64,000 nt of DNA from Alternaria dauci (Eukaryota; Ascomycota; Dothideomycetes; Pleosporales; Pleosporaceae), in NCBI RefSeq assembly GCF_042100115.1, contig NC_091281.1, positions 868,001 through 932,000 on the forward strand, given 5' to 3'. Positions 55,188 through 64,000 of the stretch are shown one piece after another. The translations under genes and the position numbers were made by a program. Under the pieces are notes generated by a model. The model made no database searches and was not told the DNA's origin. It worked only from the letters and a program-made list of their open reading frames with translations. Within the stretch, counting starts at the first letter, position 1; each line of letters starts with the position of its first letter.

Positions 55188-57206
55188 TCAAATAACGGCA
55201 ATTGTTTCGAGCGGGGTGTCGTGGGTCCAGAATACTGTATCACTGCTTCGCGTTGTATTTTCAAACCAGCCGATGCGACGGAACATCCGAATATTGTTCT
55301 GAGATTCTTCACGAAGAACGTAGCCGAATGGATCCCTATGTTTGTTGTGAGCCATATCTAAGAACCATATACGTTGACCGGGTTGAACGCTGTTCGGCAC
55401 GTCGTTAGGTATCGAAAGATCAGCGGACGAAGGTAGAATCTCATCTCCGTCTAGGTAGATCTTGGCCAACGACGCCTCGCGCACTATGGTAGAGTTGACG
55501 TGGAAATACCTGGGTATTGAGTTTGCATCCAGCGAACGTAAAGGTCCTCTTATGACCAGATGTCCGCCAGAGACGGCTCCAAACACGTTACTTGGGTCCA
55601 CTGGAATCACTTCGCAGTGTATGACTTCTGCTACCATGTTCTTTTCCTCGAACGGCCCAGAGAAAGTAACAGTTCCCTCGACAGACGCCCATGACCATGA
55701 TGGTGCACGATATGCTGTTGGTCGCTTAGCATGATGGAAATCCTCAGCAGCCGCATCCTGTAACCACATCAACTCAAAGTGGAGAGAAGCTTTCCACAAG
55801 CCGGCCAAATATTCATCTCCAGTGACGAGATGCATTTGCTGGGCAACACCAGATATTGCAGGAAGCTTATCGCTTTCTTCGGTAATCTTCCGTCTACTGA
55901 GATCCATGACAGCGTCCGTCCATGTGTAGTGTAAGAATAAGGCTTGCGGAGATTTTTCAATCGTCGAGGCTGTCAAGGGCGAAAAAATGTACGACTTTAG
56001 TCTGTTGATGCCCATGTCGTATACACTTCTAGGATTCCCTCCATCGGTATATCTTGCGGTTTGGCATTCCCACGCCAATTGATGAGACCCGAACGACAGC
56101 ACACGTGGAGAAAGCAGACGCTCTTGGAGAGTCCAAGCTCTCTGGTTGAGTGGCTCCTGGTCCACACGATGCCAGAATTGCCAGTGTAACGATACATTAC
56201 CAATGCTACCATCATCACAACTCCAAGGAAGATCTTCGATGAGTATCTCACGTTCCGGTTGGAGTCTTTTCGAGAGAAAGCCGTCAGTGCATCGCGACGT
56301 GCTTGTCGCTGCTATGGTAGCAAGTGCATTCTGGTAGATGCCTGCCATCTTCGCAATTTCTCGACGCTTATCTTCAACGCTATCTTGTACGATGCACAGC
56401 GAATCGATCCACAGGTACTTGGCTCCCAGCTGCCGCGAGAATTTGATGGCATCCTGAATCGTCTGCGGCAGATCTGAGATTGCAATGCCGGCTTTGTGGT
56501 TTTCTATGTTCCCAACCAAGGTCCGTATTGGTTGCGGGCCGCCCCAACTATAGCTTAGAGCGCAGTAATGATGTCGCTCATTGTGAGGAACATGTAGTCG
56601 GACTTTGCCATTGCTAATGTCCAGGACTCTTGTTGGCAACTGTGGAACCCTGAGCTCTGGACAGTGTTCGTGGAGCTCACACTGCTCGATCCATGCTTTG
56701 GCTTGCTCGGCGCTAGAATCGATATTGTAGTTAACCGGAGACCATTTAATTTCCGTTGCCGCGGGATCATCTGAGTATCGTGGCAATGTTAGTTGCGGCA
56801 AAAGACTACACACGGGAGTTTGTGGGGAGCACGAACCACGATGAGCTAAAATGGACCACCCAGTGCCCAAAGGTGTTACCGTCCATGGCGAGTCTTCGCC
56901 GTCGAACTTGATGCGAATCTCCAGGGTGTCTACGGAGAGCCAGGCATCTGCTTCCTGCTTGAACTTGTAGTACCGAACATTGACAACGACCTTGGCATCT
57001 AGGCTGATCGTGGTCGAGCGGGACTTGAGTCGGTTGACCAGATAGTTACACATGCGACATTTGGCCGATGCTGCAAGCAAGTCTTTCGGATAAAGAAACG
57101 ATGTAAAACCTTCCTTACTCCTAGCCATTTCAAGGCTTTCTCTACTTGATCCAAATCCACATACACCCCAATAGACTGAACACGCTTTACGTAGCTCAGG
57201 TTCCAT
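55188..57206 (-). CDS. HET-domain (heterokaryon incompatibility-type) protein
   Basis: A single exon of 672 residues from the Met of MEPELRKACSVYWG. The frame is open further upstream to 57338, but that extension is hydrophobic and leader-like. The HET domain (about residues 220-380) has its three conserved blocks: YCALSYSWGGPQPIRTL, AKYLWIDSLCIVQDSVEDKR with MAGIYQNALATIAATS, and QRAWTLQERLLSPRVLSFG. No NACHT, WD or ankyrin domain is attached. The C-terminal part contains APSWSWASVEGTV, common in this class. HET proteins trigger programmed death after fusion of unlike hyphae or act as NLR-like immune effectors. Many, however, are orphan copies with unknown function, and a role here is inferred only from the domain. 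Confidence 0.92.
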   Translation of the reverse strand: MEPELRKACSVYWGVCGFGSSRESLEMARSKEGFTSFLYPKDLLAASAKCRMCNYLVNRLKSRSTTISLDAKVVVNVRYYKFKQEADAWLSVDTLEIRIKFDGEDSPWTVTPLGTGWSILAHRGSCSPQTPVCSLLPQLTLPRYSDDPAATEIKWSPVNYNIDSSAEQAKAWIEQCELHEHCPELRVPQLPTRVLDISNGKVRLHVPHNERHHYCALSYSWGGPQPIRTLVGNIENHKAGIAISDLPQTIQDAIKFSRQLGAKYLWIDSLCIVQDSVEDKRREIAKMAGIYQNALATIAATSTSRCTDGFLSKRLQPEREILIEDLPWSCDDGSIGNVSLHWQFWHRVDQEPLNQRAWTLQERLLSPRVLSFGSHQLAWECQTARYTDGGNPRSVYDMGINRLKSYIFSPLTASTIEKSPQALFLHYTWTDAVMDLSRRKITEESDKLPAISGVAQQMHLVTGDEYLAGLWKASLHFELMWLQDAAAEDFHHAKRPTAYRAPSWSWASVEGTVTFSGPFEEKNMVAEVIHCEVIPVDPSNVFGAVSGGHLVIRGPLRSLDANSIPRYFHVNSTIVREASLAKIYLDGDEILPSSADLSIPNDVPNSVQPGQRIWFLDMAHNKHRDPFGYVLREESQNNIRMFRRIGWFENTTRSSDTVFWTHDTPLETIAVI

Positions 57207-57808
57207 AATGTCTGTTAATATCAGCTGAATGTTGTTCAGTATCGTGGAATTTGTTGTCCAAGGAAGGAGTAGCAGATGCAGCGATGCGTACGATGACAGG
57301 TGGGGCAGACAGCATAGCAAAGCCATCCCACCCCACAACAGTCAGTGAGCGGCAGACACGAACTGCAAACACCAAAAGAGAATTTGCTTACCTAATTCAC
57401 GAGCCCCAAGTTTCCATGCGACTTTGTTGACGGAACTGTTGTAAAACCACTTCACAGTCCTGTCTGGTTATCTGCCCATTATCCTAATAATTCGTCTCTG
57501 CTCTTTTGACTGTAAGCGTGAGACTTCTTAAGCTTCACAAAAGCCCGTCGCGATTGCTGTCTTGATGATGAGTTCCCATAAGAACGTGAGCTCGATTGGG
57601 GCAAATCCACTTAGAGACTTGTCACTTCCGCATCCAAGGGAGCAGTATCATTGCGGGCTAGCACGCGTCCTAATAAGGAATGGGCCTCCATGCTCACCTA
57701 CTCACCTCACCTTCCCTAAACACTCACTTGCTTCGAAGACGTGACAGAGATTTCCTACATCCTCCACCCACTCCACCCAGACGACTTCCAGACACGTGCA
57801 TAATCAAC
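57207..57808. promoter_or_regulatory. Divergent promoter region, HET protein / MAPEG protein
   Basis: This 602 bp spacer lies between outward-pointing starts. The right part is CT-rich (CTACTCACCTCACCTTCCC) and resembles the leader of the MAPEG gene. No strong TATA is seen. Confidence 0.45.
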
Positions 57809-58402
57809 ATGTTCTCCTACTTTGACGGCTACAACGCCTCTGTCCTGGCCATTCCGGCCTACTTCATGCGTAGGTACAATCTTTTCTATGACACGTTCAA
57901 CTCGGTTTGTCGTTCAACGTAGCTCACTTATGCCCAGTCTCATTCCTACCTCACGCCCTCGCTGTCAACGTTGCTACTGTGGGCAACGTCCTCACCTGGG
58001 ACAACCGCAACCCGCGCTCCAGCGACGTGAAAGCCCAGCTCAAGCAGCGACTGCCCGCTGCAAGCTATGCTAAGTACGAGCGTATGGAGGCCTGCCATGC
58101 TAACGGGATGGAGGTAAGGATCTGGGGAGCTTTTGTTCAGCTGGCTGTCGAACTGACCAGGACAGAATCTCCCTCTCTTCGTCGGAGCAGTCGTCCTGGG
58201 AAACATGGCTGGGCTGGCGCAGGACGAACTCGCCAAGTTTGGGGCTTTGTTCTTAGCTGTCAGGATCGCCTACACGGTCGCCTACATCACCACTTCGACT
58301 CAAGCGCCCACACTCATCCGCAGTAGTCTTTGGATCGCAGGTGTCTCGCTGTGCTTCCGTACCATCATTCGAGCTGCAGGAGCCATGGCTGCCGAGGCTT
58401 AG
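57809..58402 (+). CDS. MAPEG-family membrane protein (microsomal glutathione transferase-like)
   Basis: Three exons, 57809..57869, 57938..58113 and 58166..58402, give 157 residues, the family size. Junctions keep frame as PAYFM-L-SFLPHALAVNVA and ACHANGME-NLPLFVGAVVLG. Four membrane spans are visible: FDGYNASVLAIPAYFMLSFL, the NLPLFVGAVVLGNMA region, LAVRIAYTVAYI and SSLWIAGVSLCFRTI. The MAPEG signature is ERMEACHANGMENLPLF. Family members are trimeric enzymes of the endoplasmic reticulum or mitochondrial outer membrane with glutathione transferase, peroxidase or eicosanoid-type activities. The Arg and Glu residues expected near the glutathione site are present in outline. Substrate is not predictable. 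Confidence 0.85.
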
Positions 58403-60174
<1,772 letters not shown>

Positions 60175-60750
60175 GTTCGGCGGGCGCGAACCGTAATGTA
60201 GCGAGTCACGACAATGCCAACAGTCTGCTAGCACAGACCCTCTTATAACGAACGCCCGCTCCATCGTCGTGGCAGAGCCCAGCCACGACGCTCCTCTACA
60301 AAACCACGGACCCTGAAATGTATTTGCATCGGTGTCAAATGTCAGATCGGATGGTGGAGCGGAGACACACATGGTTTCTCTTCTCTTTTCACCATTTGGA
60401 GTTTGTGTGAAGTACTATGACATTTCGTTTCTGGGATCGTTGGGGAATCAGTTCTCTGGTTACTTTACGTGGTATTATCAAATTCGAGTCTCTTCTTGCT
60501 ATTCCCTGCTTTGATTGCATGTGCGTCGAGTGACTAGTACAGCTTGCTTGAAAATGATTCATTGCTCCATCGACATGTAGGACTACATTGCGCAAATCGT
60601 AATACATGCCAGAACGCCAATCATCCCCATCCAGGCCCTCGCGCTACCCATGCAAGGCGAGAAAGATTGAAAGCTTGCTGATGGGTACTCCATATCAAAT
60701 GGCGCCCATGTTCGTTGCTGAAGTGGAATACTATCACTAATTCTCCATGT
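60175..60750. other. Convergent 3' spacer of 576 bp
   Basis: Between ARF1 and the MOB gene, which end towards each other. It contains only AT-richer 3' UTR-like sequence. Confidence 0.5.
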
Positions 60751-62067
60751 TTAGGATGCGGGTGCAGCCTGCTGCCCATGCGAGCTCTTCGGCGGTGCGT
60801 TCTCCTTGGCTGCCGTGATTGGCGGAAGTAGACCCTTCTCAGCCCAGAGGTCGACCAGCGGCTGCATGGGCTCAATTTCCTTGTCGCCAATCAAGTTGAA
60901 GAGCTTGCCGACGTTGATGAAGTGGATGAAGCACGTGTTTAGCTCCTTGTACGCACTCACATTCCAGAAGGGATCTAGCCAGTGACCGTGGTAGATGTGT
61001 GCATAGCACCGCATCATCTGGCGGTAGATGCTCTTGATGTCGCCCTCAAAAGTCTCGGGGAAACCGGACGACTTGCCGAGCCATTCACGCCCGGCGAGTT
61101 GGGACAGTGGAGCATTGGAACTGCTAGGTGGGAGAGGCTGTGGGGTTGACGTGGGCGTCATGGAACCAGAAGCGTACGTCGATGCTCCGATGGAGATGGC
61201 TGTGGTATCTGTGGGAAAGATGTTGGGGTCGTTGATCTTGCCTACAATCCACTTTTGTACGAGGTTGATGTACTGGATTGCAGGGATCTTGATGGGCTTC
61301 TTGTTGTTGTCCAGCCAGGTGTATGTATGGCCGCTGGCAGACATTGTGGGACATGTATCTGGGTTGCAGACAGGCTTGCCTGTCCGGTCGTCTACTACCT
61401 TGATGATCTCAATCATTTGCTCCAGTAGCCGGTACTGCTCAACAACTGGTCACATGCTTAGCGACGCATCAGGACATTGGGAAAATCAAACCATACCCTG
61501 ATGTGCGAGCCATTCACCCTCTTCGACAAGCTTTGGCTTTGCAGCCAGCGTCATAAAGTTACCCTTGACGATCAAGTTGGAGTACTCTTCGCGGAAGAAG
61601 AGAGGCGGTCTGCGGGAGCCAGATGGCACGGACCCATCCGACGGGGCACCTTGACTTTCGAACGACATGGCAGACGACAGAGCTGGAGAATTGGGCATGG
61701 GCGGTTGGCCGGAAGGTTGTTGCGACGTTGGTGATGCCGAGTACGGGGTTGTTGTTGGTGAGGCAGAGCCGCCTTTGCCCTGCTGCTGTTGGCCCTTGTT
61801 GGATCGACCAGCCAATCCTTGGCGACTATCGGTGAAGTTGTTAGAAAGAGGAAAAGACAAGTTAGGCCTTCGGACGACGCTTGTTATAACACAATCGGAC
61901 GGCAATGTGACGCCGGAACAAGGTGCATATCAGGAAGTGAAATCGTGAGACGACATGCAGCAAACGGCCTGAAACATTCAGGGAGTGTGCTGGGGTGGGA
62001 GGCGCGAGCATTTGAGGAAGGGGAGCATGTGCCAAGCAACTTACACGTTTGCGAAGAAAGAGGCCAT
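60751..62067 (-). CDS. MOB2-type kinase activator (partner of NDR kinases)
   Basis: Mob proteins bind and activate NDR/LATS kinases; Mob2 types pair with Cbk1/Orb6/COT1 kinases controlling polarised growth. Three exons, 62067..62045 (MASFFANV), 61825..61497 and 61445..60751, give 348 residues. Frame is kept at FFANV-RQGLAGRSN and WLAHQ-VVEQYRLLEQM. A disordered Q/S/P-rich N-terminus precedes the Mob fold: PLFFREEYSNLIVKGNFMTL, VEEGEWLAHQVVEQY, the Cys/His zinc-site region NPDTCPTMSASGHTYTW and RCYAHIYHGHWLDPFW. An insertion of about 45 residues, rich in S/T/P, splits the fold after NIFPTDTT. Assignment to MOB2 over MOB1 rests on these segments and on the N-terminal extension, so the subgroup is likely but not certain. 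Confidence 0.85.
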
Positions 62068-62455
62068 GATTTGCGGATTCTGGCAATCTAGTGCGGGGGG
62101 TACGGGTCGGATACGTCCAATGCACCTAGAGAGGCCGGCTTATGAAGGTATGCAAGAGGGCTGAGGGGGAGGGTGTTGGTGATACGTCTCGAGCGGGCAC
62201 GCTTTTTGGGCCCACTCCTCCCAAGGGCTGCATCGAGAAGGGGCGGCGGGCTAGCACCGTTTGGGATAGCGCGACTACCATCTTCTGGTGGTCGCACTTT
62301 GTTCACTCGAGCTACCAACTGCTGCGCGTGCCTTTACCAGAGCTATCACGTCAATTTTCTCCGCAACTCGGGCACTACGGTCGCATCGCTGCATCCATCA
62401 GACTCCATCAGTACGGCACCGGCAGGAAGCGCTGTCCAGGCCACCAATCGCGACC
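62068..62455. promoter_or_regulatory. Divergent promoter, MOB2-type gene / LEO1
   Basis: 388 bp between opposite start codons, serving both genes. No TATA box is obvious. Confidence 0.5.
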
Positions 62456-63890
62456 ATGTCCGACGCGGGCCACGACCCTACGCTCTCCGACGAAGACGTC
62501 AACGGCCAGGCAACTCCGGCTGAGAATGCCGACGAAGGCACTCCGCTCAACACTGTCGAAGGCAATGGCCTCGAAGACGATGAAGACGACCTGTTTGGTG
62601 ACGGCGACGACGGCGACGCCGGTGAAGACGCGCCAGCGTACGTCGCGAATAAACCCAGTACCAGTACCACACTGACACACATGCAGCTCACCCCGAAAAC
62701 TCGACGATGCAGAGCTCGATTCAGGCGATGACGAGGGACGGACAGACCGCGTCAGGGCACCCGAAGCTGTAGAGGAAGTCGAGCAGCAGACATTCGCATA
62801 CATGGACGCGGACCTGGCGCGGCATCCCATTCCCGAACCCACAGACAACGAGCTCTACCTGCTGAAGGTCCCGCGCTTCCTGTCCTTTGAAGACAAAGCA
62901 TTCGACCACAAGACGTTCCAGCCACCCACTACAGACCATCACTCCAAGGTCGCCGCGTCCGAACATTTCTCCGCATACGACACTGCCATGACCACAATCC
63001 GATGGCGACGCTCGCCCTCAAACAACGCTCTTCTACAGTCCAACGCTCGCATTCTCAGGTGGTCGGACGGCTCCCTGACCCTCCAGCTTGCGACCGACCC
63101 AACGGTCCAGTACGACATCGACGCGAATACCCTTGCTCCACCACAAGTCAACCCCAAAATTCCCACCCCAACGGCAGTCCGAGACGAGAAGAATGGCAAG
63201 ACAAGCTCGAAGAAGGAGAGCTACACATACCTCGTTGCGCCGTACGAGGAAGCAAACGTCATGCGCGTCACCAACAAGCTCACAGCCTCTCTCAACGTTG
63301 TACCTACATCCAACACAAAAGACGCCGCGCTGGAGAAGCTACAAAACGATCTTGCCAAGGTTGCAGCAAAGGGCCGAGACGACGCCGACCAGGCCATATC
63401 CTTCATCGACGTAAACGAAGACCCCGAGCTCCGTCGACAGCGTGAAGAAGCTACATTCAAGGAGAAGCAGAGACAACTGCGCGCTCGCGAAAAGCACGAG
63501 GAGCGCCAGAGAGAGCGCGCAAATCGTACCATGGGCCGCAGCGGTGGCCGTGCATCAGGAGGTCTCGACATCGATGGACTGGAAGACCGCGCAACTCGTA
63601 AACAAGCCAAGAAGAAGGGCGGTCTACAGTATGACTTGAGTGACGATGAAGATTTCGGTGGTCCAAGGAGGAACAGAGAGGACAGCTACAACACCGAAGA
63701 TGACTTTGTCGTTAACAGTGATGAGGAACCAGAGATTGTCAGCGACGATGATGATCCAGATGAAGGCATTGCCCCAAGTCCAAAGCGTGCACGAGGCGGT
63801 GTTGCGGCAGATGACGATGACGACGACGAGGTCGTTGTTAGCCGGACGAAGCGGAGACGTGTCGTGGACGACGATGATGATGATGAGTAG
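62456..63890 (+). CDS. LEO1: RNA polymerase II-associated factor LEO1 (Paf1 complex)
   Basis: Leo1 is a Paf1-complex subunit that travels with elongating RNA polymerase II and supports co-transcriptional histone modification. Two exons, 62456..62637 and 62687..63890, give 461 residues. The 49 bp intron (GTACGT...CATGCAG, branch ACTGACAC) joins EDAPA to SPRKLDDAELDSGDDEG. The acidic N-terminus (EDDEDDLFGDGDDGDAGED) is followed by the Leo1 domain at about residues 115-285: NELYLLKVPRFLSFEDKAF, TIRWRRSPSNNALLQSNARI, ILRWSDGSLTLQLA and YLVAPYEEANVMRVTNKLTA. A charged coiled coil (RREEATFKEKQRQ-like, about 300-330) follows. The acidic, phosphorylatable tail ends in a run of Asp. The gene is complete. 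Confidence 0.95.
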
Positions 63891-64000
63891 GCTCTTTAAA
63901 GAGGTTTCGCTTGAGCAAGAAGGCTCCCATATTTTCAATTGTTAAAACGAGGGCTCGGATCTAGCCACAAATGCTAGACAAGTAGGACATGGCAGATATC
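63891..64000. other. Window edge, LEO1 3' flank
   Basis: The final 110 bases hold only 3' UTR-like sequence after the LEO1 stop; nothing else is visible. Confidence 0.5.

Noticed and set aside
52684..57206. Secondary-metabolite gene cluster (P450, reductase, HET)
   Set aside because: There is no polyketide synthase, NRPS, terpene synthase or dedicated transcription factor, and the P450 belongs to a primary catabolic family.
57207..57338. N-terminal extension of the HET protein as a signal peptide or membrane anchor
   Set aside because: The hydrophobic stretch precedes the better start MEPELRKACS and is more likely translated leader DNA; HET proteins are normally not secreted.

Overview
The window is nuclear DNA from a filamentous ascomycete fungus. 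The evidence is short introns of about 45-125 bp with GTRNGT-type donors and CTRAC/TACTAAC branch points, compact gene pairs, a HET-domain gene, a DUF3824-type protein, a WHI2-like phosphatase activator, and the split homogentisate pathway genes typical of these fungi. A Dothideomycete (Pleosporales-like) origin is my best guess, but the sequence alone does not prove it. There are no rRNA genes, convincing tRNAs, CRISPR arrays or intact transposons.

Layout. 0-14 kb is gene-poor: the 3' end of V-ATPase subunit H, an RSC7/SWP82-type chromatin-remodelling subunit, and two stretches of about 5 kb without a supportable gene. 13.5-22.6 kb is dense housekeeping: SF3A2/PRP11, tubulin cofactor E, a JmjC-type oxygenase, prefoldin 5, a large conserved fungal protein with a KH-like N-terminus, and mitochondrial uL23. 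24-36 kb is more fungus-specific: a DUF3824-type RS-rich protein, an F-box protein whose frame is broken by a 2-base slip, a secreted and probably GPI-anchored PQQ pyranose dehydrogenase-like (AA12) enzyme, and a giant disordered protein. 38-46 kb holds GCN20, a WHI2-like BTB protein, a candidate 58-residue gene and S-adenosylhomocysteinase.

The most coherent functional block is 46.6-54.0 kb. It contains homogentisate 1,2-dioxygenase and fumarylacetoacetase, transcribed divergently from a 539 bp spacer, then a CYP504-type phenylacetate 2-hydroxylase P450, with a PRISE-type short-chain reductase tail-to-tail against it. Together they outline phenylacetate/phenylalanine/tyrosine ring catabolism: hydroxylation of phenylacetate towards homogentisate, ring opening, and hydrolysis to fumarate and acetoacetate. 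Maleylacetoacetate isomerase is not in the window. The reductase is the unexplained member.

55-64 kb contains a HET-domain protein, a MAPEG membrane protein, ARF1, a MOB2-type kinase activator and the Paf1-complex subunit LEO1, again with divergent promoter pairs (HET/MAPEG and MOB2/LEO1). Exon boundaries were set by hand from splice signals and frame continuity, so they are predictions without transcript support.
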